From positions 372,001 through 436,000 of the forward strand of contig NZ_JAAXLS010000001.1 of the NCBI RefSeq assembly GCF_012328925.1: a stretch of DNA of 64,000 nt, given 5' to 3'. Position numbers and translations under genes: made by a program. The stretch's first letter is position 1; the number at the start of each line of letters is the position of its first letter. Below the pieces are notes generated by a model. That model was given only the letters and a program-made list of their open reading frames with translations. It had not been told where the DNA came from and searched no databases. Below are positions 40,319 through 49,866 of the stretch, piece by piece. Origin of the DNA: Amycolatopsis acididurans. Lineage in GTDB: Bacteria; Actinomycetota; Actinomycetes; Mycobacteriales; Pseudonocardiaceae.

Positions 40319-41083
40319 ATGACGGATATCCGGTTAAGCACCGTTGTCGCACCCGTCGGTGGGTTCTACCGGATGTCCGCGGAGACCTTCCGGCTCGGCT
40401 TCCGGCGGCCGTTCAAGGTCCGCGAACTCGCCGAGCAGGCCTGGTTCATCGCGAGCGTGTCCGTCGCGCCCACCCTGATGATGGCGATCCCGTTCTGCGT
40501 GATCGTCGTGTTCCAGCTCAACCAGTTGCTCATCGAACTCGGCGCGACCGACCTCGCCGGTGCCGGCGCGGGACTGGCCGTGGTGCGCGAGATCGGGCCG
40601 ATGGTGAGCGTGCTCGTGATCGCCGGTGGCGGCGGCACCGCGATCTGCGCCGATCTGGGGGCCCGCAAGATCCGCGAGGAGATCGACGCGCTGCGCGTCA
40701 TGGGCATCAACCCGGTGCAGCGCCTCGTCGTGCCGCGCGTGCTCGCCTCGGCCGTCGTGGCGCTGGCGCTCAACGCGCTGGTCACATTCGTCGGGCTGGG
40801 CGGAAGTTTCCTGTTCTCGGTGCTGGTGCAGAAAGCCAGCCCCGGCCTGTTCGTGGCGAACCTGACGCTGCTGACCGGCGTCGCGGACCTGGCGGTCAGC
40901 GAGTTCAAGGCGCTGGTCTTCGGGCTGCTCGCCGGACTGGTCGCGTGCTATCTGGGGCTGGGCGCCAAGGGCGGCCCGAAAGGTGTCGGCGACGCCGTCA
41001 ACCAGACCGTCGTGTTCAGCTTCATCCTGCTCTTCCTCGCGAATTCGATCATCACCGCGGTGTTCCTGCAGGTGAGGGGGTAG
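40319..41083 (+). CDS. yrbEA: MlaE/YrbE-type ABC permease, A subunit
   Basis: 254 residues. MlaE permease family: several hydrophobic segments, V-R-E-I-G-P-M-V-S-V-L-V-I-A-G near 80, and the E-E-I-D-A-L-R-V-M-G-I-N-P coupling helix near 120. With the B subunit it forms the membrane pore of a Mce lipid importer. ATG with GAGAGG upstream. The ATPase that drives such systems (MceG) is not encoded in the window, as is usual in actinobacteria. Confidence 0.94.
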   Translation: MTDIRLSTVVAPVGGFYRMSAETFRLGFRRPFKVRELAEQAWFIASVSVAPTLMMAIPFCVIVVFQLNQLLIELGATDLAGAGAGLAVVREIGPMVSVLVIAGGGGTAICADLGARKIREEIDALRVMGINPVQRLVVPRVLASAVVALALNALVTFVGLGGSFLFSVLVQKASPGLFVANLTLLTGVADLAVSEFKALVFGLLAGLVACYLGLGAKGGPKGVGDAVNQTVVFSFILLFLANSIITAVFLQVRG

Positions 41084-41087
41084 CGCG

Positions 41088-41939
41088 ATGCCGGGCAATC
41101 TCGTGGGCACGAGGGCGGCGCTGGGCCGGGCGCTGCTCGGCCCGGTGCGCCGCCTCGACAGCCTGGGGCGGCAGGCCGCCTTCCACTCCCGCGTCTACGC
41201 GCTGATCCCGCGTGCGGTGCTGCGCTACAAACGCGAGGTCGTGCGGCTGATCGCCGAGGTGAGCCTCGGCACCGGCGGGCTGGCGATCATCGGCGGCACC
41301 GTCACCGTCGTGGTGTTCATGACCGCGGCGACCGGTGTCGAGATCGGACTCCAGGGCTACTCGTCGCTGTCGAACATCGGCGTGGAGGCCTTGTCCGGCT
41401 TCGTGTCCTCCTACGCCAACACGCGCGAGGCGGCGCCGGTGATCGCGGGGATCGCCCTCGTCGCGACCGTCGGCGCCGGGTTCACGGCACAGCTGGGTGC
41501 GATGCGGGTGAGCGAGGAGATCGACGCGCTGGAGGTCATGGCCGTTCCGTCGCTGCCGTTCCTCGTCACGACCCGGATCATCGCGGGCTTCGTCGCGGTG
41601 ATCCCGCTGTACTCGCTGGCCGTGCTCGGCTCCTACGCGGCCACCCGCGTCGTCGTGACAGTCCTGTTCGGACAGTCCGGTGGCACCTACGACCACTACT
41701 TCAGCGTGTTCCTGGTGCCTTCGGATCTGCTGTGGTCGTTTCTCAAGGCGCTGGTCATGTCGCTGGTGGTGATGTCGGTGCACTGTTATCACGGGTTCAC
41801 CGCCGGGGGCGGCCCCGCCGGGGTCGGGCGTTCGGTCGGGCAGGCGGTGCGCAGCGCGCTCATCGGCGTGATGCTGGTGGACCTCGTGCTCGACCTCGCC
41901 ATCTACGGGTCCGTGTCGTCCGTGCACATCTCGGGGTGA
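41088..41939 (+). CDS. yrbEB: MlaE/YrbE-type ABC permease, B subunit
   Basis: 283 residues. The same family features as the A subunit appear: T-R-E-A-A-P-V-I-A-G-I-A-L, A-Q-L-G-A-M-R-V-S-E-E-I-D-A-L-E-V-M. A ~45-residue head precedes the first membrane segment. It starts five bases after the A-subunit stop. It is the partner pore protein of the Mce importer. Confidence 0.94.
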   Translation: MPGNLVGTRAALGRALLGPVRRLDSLGRQAAFHSRVYALIPRAVLRYKREVVRLIAEVSLGTGGLAIIGGTVTVVVFMTAATGVEIGLQGYSSLSNIGVEALSGFVSSYANTREAAPVIAGIALVATVGAGFTAQLGAMRVSEEIDALEVMAVPSLPFLVTTRIIAGFVAVIPLYSLAVLGSYAATRVVVTVLFGQSGGTYDHYFSVFLVPSDLLWSFLKALVMSLVVMSVHCYHGFTAGGGPAGVGRSVGQAVRSALIGVMLVDLVLDLAIYGSVSSVHISG

Positions 41940-41943
41940 GGCC

Positions 41944-43122
41944 GTGCCGAGCTGGAAGTACACCACGATCGGTGCCGCGGTGCTCGCGGTCGCCGTGCTC
42001 GTGGTGGCGCTCGCCGTCGCCCAGTACAACCGGGCCTTCGACAGCATCGTGCCGATCACGATCAACGCCGATCGCTCGGGGCTGCTGATGGATCCCGGCG
42101 CCGCGGTCAAGCTCAGCGGCGTGCGGGTCGGTTCGGTCTCCGCCGTGACCACCGACGGCAACGGCGCGCGGCTGTCGGTCGATCTCGACCCCGCCCAGAT
42201 CGGGCACATACCCGCCGCGTTGTCCGCGAACCTGGTGCCCACCACGGTTTTCGGGGCGAAATACGTCGAACTCCGGCGGGCCGCGCCGACGCCGGGACAC
42301 GTCACCGCCGGCGCCGTGATCGACCGGGCCAACGTCACCGTCGAACTGGACAACACCTTCGACGCCGTGCTCAAGACGCTGCAAGCGGTGTCCCCGGCCC
42401 AGCTCAACAGCGCGCTCACCGCGGTCGCCGACGCGCTGCGCGGTCGCGGTGCCGAGGCCGGTCAGGTCATCGGCCAGCTCGACGACTACCTGCGCAAGCT
42501 CAACCCGAGCCTGCCCCAGCTGTCCCAGCGCCTTCCGCAGATCACCGCCGTGGCAGGCGACTACCGTGACATCGTCGACCCACTCGCCGACACGCTCGCC
42601 AACCTCGGCGCCACCGCGACGACGCTGGTCCAGCAACGGCAGCAGTTCGCCGCGTTCCTGACCTCGCTGCGCACGGCCGGGGACGCGACCAGCCAGTTCC
42701 TGGAACGCGACGGCGACGGCCTGGTGACCACACTGGACACCTTGCGGCCGACCGCGCGCCTGCTGGCCCGCTACTCGCCGGTGCTGCCGTGCTTCCTCGG
42801 CGGCGTCGTGTACAACACCCAGTTCCTGCGTGCCATCATGGGCGGCCCGGAACTCGGTGGCATTCACCAGAACGTCCAGGTGACGATCAGCGGCCTGCCC
42901 GGCACCACGCCGTACAAGTACCCGCAGGACCTGCCCAAGACCGGAGTGGACACCGGGCCCGACTGCCACGGACTGCCCGTGGTGAACGGGATCCCGCCCT
43001 ACGTCCACTACGACACCGGTGCCGATCCCTATCCAGGCCACGACGAAACCACGACGCTCAACCCGCAGCCGCTGGCGCTGTACCTGTTCGGCCCGCTCTC
43101 CCCGGTGGGAGGCGGCCGATGA
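41944..43122 (+). CDS. mceA: Mce-family protein A
   Basis: 392 residues from GTG. One N-terminal membrane segment (residues ~8-27) is followed by the MCE domain (V-K-L-S-G-V-R-V-G-S-V near 50 and A-K-Y-V-E-L near 103). A long helical region then has many Q-L and V-A-D repeats. Cysteines late in the protein may form disulfides outside the membrane. Mce subunits form a hexameric tunnel that carries hydrophobic substrates to the YrbE pore. Stop overlaps mceB as ATGA. Confidence 0.93.
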   Translation: MPSWKYTTIGAAVLAVAVLVVALAVAQYNRAFDSIVPITINADRSGLLMDPGAAVKLSGVRVGSVSAVTTDGNGARLSVDLDPAQIGHIPAALSANLVPTTVFGAKYVELRRAAPTPGHVTAGAVIDRANVTVELDNTFDAVLKTLQAVSPAQLNSALTAVADALRGRGAEAGQVIGQLDDYLRKLNPSLPQLSQRLPQITAVAGDYRDIVDPLADTLANLGATATTLVQQRQQFAAFLTSLRTAGDATSQFLERDGDGLVTTLDTLRPTARLLARYSPVLPCFLGGVVYNTQFLRAIMGGPELGGIHQNVQVTISGLPGTTPYKYPQDLPKTGVDTGPDCHGLPVVNGIPPYVHYDTGADPYPGHDETTTLNPQPLALYLFGPLSPVGGGR

Positions 43123-44153
43123 AGACGGGCACGCTCGCGCTGAAACTGGGCGTTTTCTTCGCCGTGACCGGCCTGGCACTGGCCTATCTCGGTGTGCTGC
43201 TCGGCGGCGGGACCGGCGGGGGCGCTGAGGTGCAGGTGGCCGCGGTGTTCACCAACGTGTCGTTCCTCAAGCCGGGCGACGAGGTGCGGATCGCCGGCGT
43301 GCACGTCGGGCGGGTGGACACGATCGGCATGCGCCCCGACTCGACCGTCTCCGTCGCGATGTCGGTGTCCGGCGCGCCCCAGCTCACCGACGGCACCGCG
43401 GCGGCGATCAGGTACAAGAACCTCAGCGGCGACCGCTACGTCGAGCTCTCCGACGGACCGGGAACCGGACGGCCGCTGACCGCGAACGACACGATCCCGG
43501 TCTCGCGCACCACGCCGGCACTCGATCTCGACGTGCTCGTCGGCGGCTTCGAACCGCTGTTCCAGGCGCTGTCCCCGGACCAGGTCAACCAGCTTTCCGG
43601 TTCGCTGATCCAGGTCCTGCAAGGCCAAGCCGGCGCGCTGAGCGCCTTTCTGGCCGCGGTGTCCTCGGCCACGTCCGCACTCGCCGATCGCGACCAGCTC
43701 ATCGGCAGCGTGATCGACAACCTCGACGCGACGCTGCGCACGTTCGACCAGCACAGCGCGCAGGTGGCGGATCTGCTGGTGCAGGCGCGGGATCTGGTCA
43801 GCGGGCTGGCCGCGGACCGGAACACGATCACCGGCGCGCTGAGTCACCTCAACGACCTCAGCGGCACCGCGGCGGCGCTGCTGCCGGTGCTGCGGCCCGA
43901 TCTCAACGCCGACATCCGCGATCTCGGGCAGGTCTCGCAGACGCTGGATAACCACCAGGGTGAGGTGGATGCCGCGCTGCGCGAGCTGCCCGACGCCTAT
44001 CGCGCGGTGGCCAGGATCGGCGTGCACGGCAGTTTCTTCAACGCCTACCTGTGCAGCGTGCGGGTGCGGATGACCGGCGCCGACGGACAGCCGGTCTACA
44101 CACCGTTCATCGACAGTTCCGCGCCGCGGTGCCAGGACGGATCGGGGAACTGA
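43119..44153 (+). CDS. mceB: Mce-family protein B
   Basis: 344 residues. Membrane anchor at ~8-28, MCE domain (P-G-D-E-V-R-I-A-G-V-H-V-G-R-V near 52, D-R-Y-V-E-L near 107), then a helical tail rich in leucine and glutamine that builds the tunnel wall. Two late cysteines (in Y-L-C-S-V and P-R-C-Q-D) are typical of MceB. Coupled to mceA by four bases. Confidence 0.93.
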   Translation: MKTGTLALKLGVFFAVTGLALAYLGVLLGGGTGGGAEVQVAAVFTNVSFLKPGDEVRIAGVHVGRVDTIGMRPDSTVSVAMSVSGAPQLTDGTAAAIRYKNLSGDRYVELSDGPGTGRPLTANDTIPVSRTTPALDLDVLVGGFEPLFQALSPDQVNQLSGSLIQVLQGQAGALSAFLAAVSSATSALADRDQLIGSVIDNLDATLRTFDQHSAQVADLLVQARDLVSGLAADRNTITGALSHLNDLSGTAAALLPVLRPDLNADIRDLGQVSQTLDNHQGEVDAALRELPDAYRAVARIGVHGSFFNAYLCSVRVRMTGADGQPVYTPFIDSSAPRCQDGSGN

Positions 44154-44154
44154 C

Positions 44155-45156
44155 ATGGCGGGACCAGCAGACCAGGTGCGCCGCGACACACGGCTCGGCG
44201 TGCTCGGCACCGTGCTCGCCGTCCTGGTGGTCGCGGTGTGCGTGCGCGCGGACGCGATCTCCTCGGCGCTCGCGGGCCGGACGCTGCACGCGGTCTTCGC
44301 CGAGGCGGGCGGGCTCGCCGGCGGCGATCCGGTGGTGGTGTCCGGCATGGCGGTCGGCAAGGTCTCCGACGTGCAACTGCGCGACACCGACGTGCGGATC
44401 ACCTTCACGCTCACCGAGGACGGCGTGCACCTGGGCACGCTCACCAGGGCCGGCATCAAATCCCGGAACATGCTGGGCCAGAAGGTGCTCGACCTCGCCC
44501 CCGCAGGTCCCGGCGAGATGGCCGACGAGGCGGAGATCGCGCTGGAGCGCACCACGGCCCCCTACGACATCACGCAAGCCCTGCAGGGAATCACCGACGA
44601 GGTGTCCCAAGTGGACACCGGGCAGCTCGCGGCCGCGATGAACACGGTCGCCGACGCGTTCGCGGGCACCCCGCAGAGCGTGCCGGGTGCCATCGACGGC
44701 CTGCGCCGTCTGGCCACCAGTGTGAACAGCCGCGACGCCGAACTGCGCGACCTGCTGCGGCACGCCGACGACGCCACCGCGCTGCTCGCACGGCACGACG
44801 GCGATCTGCGGACGCTGTTCGACCAGGGCACGAGCCTGCTGACCGCACTCAACGAACGGCAGGCGGTGATACAGCAACTGCTGACCAACGCGCAGGCGAT
44901 GGCCGATCAGCTGACCGGGCTGGCCAAGGACAACGACGCGGTGCTCGGGCCCGCGCTCGGCGAACTGCGCGCGGTGCTGACGGTGCTGCAGCGCAACCGG
45001 GACAACATCACCGCGGCGCTCGCGAACGCGGTGCCGCTGCTGCGGGAACTGGGCGAGGTGGTCGCGAGCGAGCCCACTTTGGACGCCTACCTGGCGAACG
45101 TGCCGCCCACCAACTTCGTGCCCACGTTGCCGCAACTACTGGGGGCCGGGCGATGA
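44155..45156 (+). CDS. mceC: Mce-family protein C
   Basis: 333 residues. Anchor at ~15-33, MCE domain with G-G-D-P-V-V-V-S-G-M-A-V-G-K-V and S-R-N-M-L-G-Q-K-V-L-D-L. The rest is coiled, with heptad-like leucines. Starts one base after the mceB stop. It lacks the proline-rich tail seen in some MceC proteins. Confidence 0.92.
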   Translation: MAGPADQVRRDTRLGVLGTVLAVLVVAVCVRADAISSALAGRTLHAVFAEAGGLAGGDPVVVSGMAVGKVSDVQLRDTDVRITFTLTEDGVHLGTLTRAGIKSRNMLGQKVLDLAPAGPGEMADEAEIALERTTAPYDITQALQGITDEVSQVDTGQLAAAMNTVADAFAGTPQSVPGAIDGLRRLATSVNSRDAELRDLLRHADDATALLARHDGDLRTLFDQGTSLLTALNERQAVIQQLLTNAQAMADQLTGLAKDNDAVLGPALGELRAVLTVLQRNRDNITAALANAVPLLRELGEVVASEPTLDAYLANVPPTNFVPTLPQLLGAGR

Positions 45157-46277
45157 AGACGAAACTGTCCTACCGCCTGCTCGCCGCGCTGGTCGTGCTC
45201 GCACTGGCCGGGGGCGGTGCGTACCTGTTCTTCGCGCCCGCCGCGCAGAAAAATGCGACGGCCTACTTCGACACGGCGGCGGGCATCCACCCCGGTGACG
45301 ACGTGCGTGTGCTCGGCGTGCGGGTCGGCAAGGTCGATGACGTGACGCCCGACGGGACACAGGTCAAGGTGAGCTTCCACTACGACGCCACACGGACCCT
45401 GCCCGCCGACGCGGGTGTGGCGCTCGTCGCGCCGAACCTCGTCGGCGGCCGCTACCTGCAGCTCGCCCCCGTCTACCGGGGTGGGCCCGTACTGGCCGAC
45501 GGCGCGGAGATCCCCAAGCAGCGCACGGTCGAACCGGCCTCCTGGGACCAGGTCAGCGCCGAGCTGACCCAGCTGTCCGACGCGCTCGGCCCGAACGGCG
45601 CCAACCGGCAGGGCGCGCTCTCGCGTGTGCTGCAGGCCGGTGCGGCGAACCTCGGCGGCAACGGCGCCGACTTTTCGCAGCTGCTGCACCAGCTTTCCGG
45701 CGCGTCCGCGACGCTCGCCGGCGGCAGCGGCGACCTGTTCGCCACGATCCGCAACCTCAACGACTTCACCACGGCGCTCAACGCGAGCCAGCAGCAGACC
45801 CGCACCTTCGCCACTCAGCTGGCCTCGCTCAGCACACTCGCCAACGACAACCGGGCACAACTGGCGAGCGCACTGTCCTCCGCGGACCGCGCGCTGACCA
45901 CGATCACCGACTTCGTGGCCAAGCACAAGGCGGAACTGGGCGACACGGTGGGCGCGCTCACCGACGTCGCCGGGACGCTCGCGCGCAGCCGGGACGATCT
46001 CGCCAACGTGCTGCACGCCGCCCCGCAGACGCTGGCGAACCTCTACAACATCTACGAACCGTCGACGGGCTCGGCGAGTACCCGGTTCGTGGTGCCCTAC
46101 ACCAGTTCGCTGTCCAGCCTGGTGTGCCAGGCGATCTACTCGGTCGGCGGCACGATCGACACCTGCCGCAGCGCGCTGCAGCCGCTGCTCGGCCCGCTCA
46201 GCACGCCGTACCCGCCGGTCGGGGTCAGCCCGCTCGTGCGGCCGGGCACCAGCCAGCAGCAGGGGAGCGGACGATGA
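45153..46277 (+). CDS. mceD: Mce-family protein D
   Basis: 374 residues. Anchor at ~8-27, MCE domain with P-G-D-D-V-R-V-L-G-V-R-V-G-K-V and L-V-G-G-R-Y-L-Q-L. The helical region is followed by Y-N-I-Y-E-P and a Pro/Ser-rich end. Two cysteines near residues 335 and 346 could pair. ATG overlaps mceC by four bases. Confidence 0.92.
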   Translation: MKTKLSYRLLAALVVLALAGGGAYLFFAPAAQKNATAYFDTAAGIHPGDDVRVLGVRVGKVDDVTPDGTQVKVSFHYDATRTLPADAGVALVAPNLVGGRYLQLAPVYRGGPVLADGAEIPKQRTVEPASWDQVSAELTQLSDALGPNGANRQGALSRVLQAGAANLGGNGADFSQLLHQLSGASATLAGGSGDLFATIRNLNDFTTALNASQQQTRTFATQLASLSTLANDNRAQLASALSSADRALTTITDFVAKHKAELGDTVGALTDVAGTLARSRDDLANVLHAAPQTLANLYNIYEPSTGSASTRFVVPYTSSLSSLVCQAIYSVGGTIDTCRSALQPLLGPLSTPYPPVGVSPLVRPGTSQQQGSGR

Positions 46278-47467
46278 GACGGCTTCGTGCGCTCGCGGCC
46301 GGGTTGGCCTGCTGCCTCGCCGTGACCGCGTGCAGCGTGAACAGCGCGGATCTGGTGCCCATTCCGGGCGGTCCCGGCACGGGGGCCGGCTCCTACAGCG
46401 TGTTCGCGGAGTTCGCGAACATCGGCAACCTCGTGCCCCACGCCGAAGTGAAGGTCGACAACGTCACGGTAGGCACGGTACGCAGCGTCGGACTGCGCGG
46501 CTGGCACGCGTGGCTGGAGCTGCGCCTGTCGCCCAGCGCGGCGCTGCCCGCCAACGCGACCGCCGCCATCGGCCAGAAGAGCCTGCTCGGCGCCCAGTAC
46601 GTCGAGTTGTCCCCACCGGCGGACCCGTCAGGCAGCCTGCGCGACGGCGACGTCATCCCGCTGGAGCGCACGAACCGCTATCCCGGCACCGAGGAACTGC
46701 TGTCCGCGTTGTCGCTGTGGCTCAACGGCGGCGGCCTGCGGCAGGTGCGCACGATCACCGGCGAGCTCAACGCGGCGCTGTCGGGCAACGAGCAGCAGGC
46801 GCGGGACCTCATCGGCAGGCTGGGCACGTTGGCGTCCACTGTGGACGAGCAGAAGGGCCAGATCATCGCCGCGATCGGCGCCGTCGACGGGCTCACCGCC
46901 AAACTGCGCGACAACGCGGCCAAGCTGGGCGACGCCATCGACCAGCTCGGCCCCGGGCTGCGGGTGCTCAACGAGCAGCGCGGCGAGCTGACCGGCGCGC
47001 TGGATTCGGTGTCGCGGCTTGGTGCGGTCGGCACGGACGTGCTCGACCGGTCCCGCGACGACCTGCTGGCCACGGTGCGGGATCTGCAGCCGACGCTGGC
47101 CGGGCTCGTGCGTGCGGGAGACGACGTGCCGAAATCGCTGGACACCCTCGGCACGCTGCTGTTCCCGCTGTCGGCCTACAAGAAGGCGGTCAAGGGTGAC
47201 TTCGTGAACCTGTCGGCGACGCTGGATCTCACCGTGCAGGGCCTGCAGGACGGGATGCTCGCGGGCACGCCGCTGGAGACGGTGCTCAACGCCGCGCGCA
47301 CCGCCCTGCAGGCCGGGGACCCGTTGCGCACCCCGCTCAGCCCGCCCACGCCGGAACCCGCGCCCACCACGCCGGCGCCCGCGATCCTCACGCCGCCGGC
47401 GCCGTCGTCCGCTCCGGCGCCGGACATTCTGGGCGGTCTGCTCGGCGGCGTGCTGGGAGGTGGCTGA
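46274..47467 (+). CDS. mceE: Mce-family lipoprotein E
   Basis: 397 residues. Unlike the other subunits it has a lipoprotein signal with lipobox V-T-A-C and Cys20, as expected for MceE. MCE domain: V-P-H-A-E-V-K-V-D-N-V-T-V-G-T-V and A-Q-Y-V-E-L. The last ~55 residues are proline- and alanine-rich and end in glycine repeats (G-G-L-L-G-G-V-L-G-G-G). ATG overlaps mceD by four bases. Confidence 0.93.
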   Translation: MRRLRALAAGLACCLAVTACSVNSADLVPIPGGPGTGAGSYSVFAEFANIGNLVPHAEVKVDNVTVGTVRSVGLRGWHAWLELRLSPSAALPANATAAIGQKSLLGAQYVELSPPADPSGSLRDGDVIPLERTNRYPGTEELLSALSLWLNGGGLRQVRTITGELNAALSGNEQQARDLIGRLGTLASTVDEQKGQIIAAIGAVDGLTAKLRDNAAKLGDAIDQLGPGLRVLNEQRGELTGALDSVSRLGAVGTDVLDRSRDDLLATVRDLQPTLAGLVRAGDDVPKSLDTLGTLLFPLSAYKKAVKGDFVNLSATLDLTVQGLQDGMLAGTPLETVLNAARTALQAGDPLRTPLSPPTPEPAPTTPAPAILTPPAPSSAPAPDILGGLLGGVLGGG

Positions 47468-48761
47468 CGTGCTGGTCAAACGGATCCGCCTGCAACTGCT
47501 CGTGTTCGCGGTGCTCGCCGCGTTCGGCGTGGGCACGATCCTGGTCAACTACCTCGACCTGCGCCAGCTGTTCGGGTTCGGCCAGTACGAGATCTCCGTG
47601 GAGTTCACCGACGCGACCGGGCTGTATCCGGGCGCGATGGTGACCTACCGGGGCGTCGAGATCGGCAAGGTCCGGTCGGTGGATCTGGGCGGTCCCGGCG
47701 CGGTGGTCACACTCGGCATCAACGAAAGCGTGCGGATCCCGGACCATTCGCACGTCGCGATCCGCAGTGCCTCCGCGATCGGGGAGAACTCCGTCGACCT
47801 GACGCCCGGCCATGCGGGCGCGCCGTGGCTGGAGCCGGGCGCGCGGATCGCCGCCGCCGACACCTCGACCCTGCCGCGCGCCGACCACCTGATCAGCAGC
47901 CTGCACGATCTGGCGGCCTCGGTGCCGCCGGACGCCCTGCGCACGGTGTTGCAGGAGCTCACGACGGGACTGAGCGGGCGGGGCCAGGACGTGGGCACCC
48001 TGCTCGACTCGGCGCGCACGATCCTGCGCGAGGCAGGCCTGAACCTCGAACCCACGGTCGGGCTGATACAGCAGCTCGGCCCGTTCCTGGACACCCAGCA
48101 CGACATCCGCGACCAGACGCATTCGCTCGCCGGTGACCTCGACTCGTTCACCGGCCAGTTGCGGCGCAGCGACCAGGATCTGCGGACCCTGCTCGCCGCG
48201 GTGCCACCGGCGGCCAACGAGGTGACCGATCTGGAGAACCGGCTCGGCCCGGTGCTGCCGCAACTGCTCACCGACCTGACCTCGACCGGCCAGGTGATCC
48301 GGGCGCAACTGCCCGGTGTTTCGCAGATCTTCGTGCTGTACCCGGCGATCGTGTCGGCGCTGCAACGCGTCATCCAGCAGCCGGGCGCCGCACCCGGGAC
48401 CGCGCATCTCGGCGTGCGGCTCAGCGTCAACGACGTCCCGCCCTGTTACGAAGGGTTCGTGCCGATGGACCAGCAGCGCTCCTTCGAGGACACCTCACCG
48501 GCCCCGATCCCCGGTGACCAGTACTGCAAGGTCCCGCCCAGCGACCCGCGCGCGGTGCGCGGCGCGCGGAACACACCGTGCGCCACCGATCAAACCGTGC
48601 GGACCGCGCGGGCCGAGGACTGCCCGGACGGCGGCGGCACGCTGGTCGGCACGTACGACCCCGCCACCGGCAACGCGGCACTACCCGACGGCCGGGTGTT
48701 CGCACTCGGTGGCACAACCGGAAAGGAGCCGGCGACGTGGCAGGAATTGCTCGTCAAATGA
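47460..48761 (+). CDS. mceF: Mce-family protein F
   Basis: 433 residues from GTG 47460; GTG 47469 is an alternative three codons on. Anchor at ~10-30, MCE domain with P-G-A-M-V-T-Y-R-G-V-E-I-G-K-V. Beyond the helical region there is a C-terminal globular part of ~100 residues with four cysteines (C-Y-E-G, Y-C-K-V, P-C-A-T, D-C-P-D), common in MceF and probably exposed outside the membrane. Confidence 0.92.
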   Translation: MADVLVKRIRLQLLVFAVLAAFGVGTILVNYLDLRQLFGFGQYEISVEFTDATGLYPGAMVTYRGVEIGKVRSVDLGGPGAVVTLGINESVRIPDHSHVAIRSASAIGENSVDLTPGHAGAPWLEPGARIAAADTSTLPRADHLISSLHDLAASVPPDALRTVLQELTTGLSGRGQDVGTLLDSARTILREAGLNLEPTVGLIQQLGPFLDTQHDIRDQTHSLAGDLDSFTGQLRRSDQDLRTLLAAVPPAANEVTDLENRLGPVLPQLLTDLTSTGQVIRAQLPGVSQIFVLYPAIVSALQRVIQQPGAAPGTAHLGVRLSVNDVPPCYEGFVPMDQQRSFEDTSPAPIPGDQYCKVPPSDPRAVRGARNTPCATDQTVRTARAEDCPDGGGTLVGTYDPATGNAALPDGRVFALGGTTGKEPATWQELLVK

Positions 48762-49243
48762 GAGTCAGGGCCGTGCTGGCCTATCTGGTCGTCGCGCTGC
48801 TGATCGTCGGTCTCGGCGTGGTGGGCGGCCTGTACTACCAGCACGTGCGGGCAGGCGAGCAACGCGACGCCGACCGCGAGGCCGCGCTGGCCTCGGCCCG
48901 GCAGGTGGTGCTCGACCTGGTCGAGATCGACCCGAAGACGGTCGAGCAGACCGTGCAGCGGCTGCGCGACAGCGCGACCGGGGCGTTCCAGCCGGAGCTG
49001 GCCCAGCAGGCCGACGCGATCAAGCAGGTCGTGTCACAGTCGCAGGTGAGCTCGCACGGTTCCGTCGTCGAGGCGGCACTGTCCAGTTCGGACGGTGACA
49101 ACGCGGTCGCGCTGGCCGCCGTGCAGGCGACGGTGACCAACGCGGCCGCCCCGCAGGGTGAGCAACGGCAGTACCGCTTCCGTGTTTCCCTCCAGCGGGC
49201 CAACGCGAAATGGCTCGTGTCCAACCTGGAGTTCGTGGCATGA
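48737..49243 (+). CDS. Mce-associated membrane protein 1
   Basis: 168 residues from GTG 48737 with AAGGAG eight bases upstream, overlapping mceF by 25 bases; ATG at 48758 (ATGA overlap) is the alternative. One membrane segment near the N-terminus (V-L-A-Y-L-V-V-A-L-L-I-V-G) and an outside domain of the Mas/Tim44-like fold (R-F-R-V-S-L, A-K-W-L-V-S-N-L-E-F-V at the end). Such proteins stabilise the Mce complex. Confidence 0.85.
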   Translation: MAGIARQMRVRAVLAYLVVALLIVGLGVVGGLYYQHVRAGEQRDADREAALASARQVVLDLVEIDPKTVEQTVQRLRDSATGAFQPELAQQADAIKQVVSQSQVSSHGSVVEAALSSSDGDNAVALAAVQATVTNAAAPQGEQRQYRFRVSLQRANAKWLVSNLEFVA

Positions 49244-49857
49244 CCGAGAAGACGATGACCGTGCCCAGTCCGGTCCGCAGGCCCAGCCCGGTGCCGCGCG
49301 ACCCGGCCCCGAGCCCGGTGCCGCGTGACGTGACGCCGAGTCCGGTCCAGCCTGAGAGCAAGCGGCGTTCGCTGCTGCGGCGGATCCCGCTCACCGCGGT
49401 GATCGCGGCCGTGCTGGTGCTCGCCGCGGGCGCGGCGGCCCTGGTGCTGCAGGGACGCGCGAGCCAGGCCGACCGCGTCGAAGCGGCGCGGAGCGCGGCG
49501 CTGCAGGCCGCGCGGCAGCACGTGCCCGAGGTGCTCAGCTACAACGCGGACACTGTGGACAAGGATCTCGCCGCCGCGGTGAGCGCGACGACCGGTCAGT
49601 TCCGCGCCGAGCTGAGCGATCTGCAGCGCACCGTGATCCGGCCGTCGGCGACGGCCGACAAGATCAGCACCAGGACCACCGTCTCCGACGCCGGTGTGGT
49701 GCGCGCCGCCGAGCACGAGGTGGTCGTCCTGCTGTTCATCAATCAGCTGACCAGCAGCCAGAAACAGACCACGCCCCGCGTCGACGGGGCGCGCGTGCGG
49801 GTGACCATGCAGGACGTGAACGGCGACTGGCTCGTCTCGGCGCTGCAACCGGTCTGA
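49240..49857 (+). CDS. Mce-associated membrane protein 2 with P-S-P-V repeats
   Basis: 205 residues. The cytoplasmic head (residues ~6-38) carries four P-S-P-V repeats with R-D spacers. A membrane segment at ~52-70 and a Mas-like outer domain ending D-W-L-V-S-A-L-Q-P-V follow. ATG overlaps the previous gene by four bases. It is the last gene of the mce transcript and ends nine bases from the convergent TetR gene. Confidence 0.83.
   Translation: MTEKTMTVPSPVRRPSPVPRDPAPSPVPRDVTPSPVQPESKRRSLLRRIPLTAVIAAVLVLAAGAAALVLQGRASQADRVEAARSAALQAARQHVPEVLSYNADTVDKDLAAAVSATTGQFRAELSDLQRTVIRPSATADKISTRTTVSDAGVVRAAEHEVVVLLFINQLTSSQKQTTPRVDGARVRVTMQDVNGDWLVSALQPV
49255..49355 (+). repeat. Imperfect coding repeat (four P-S-P-V units)
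   Basis: Units spaced by six to nine codons encode P-S-P-V followed by R-R, P-R-D or Q-P. The stretch forms the head of the second Mce-associated protein. The third-position bases differ between units, so it is not a recent duplication. Confidence 0.6.
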
Positions 49858-49866
49858 ATGGACCGC

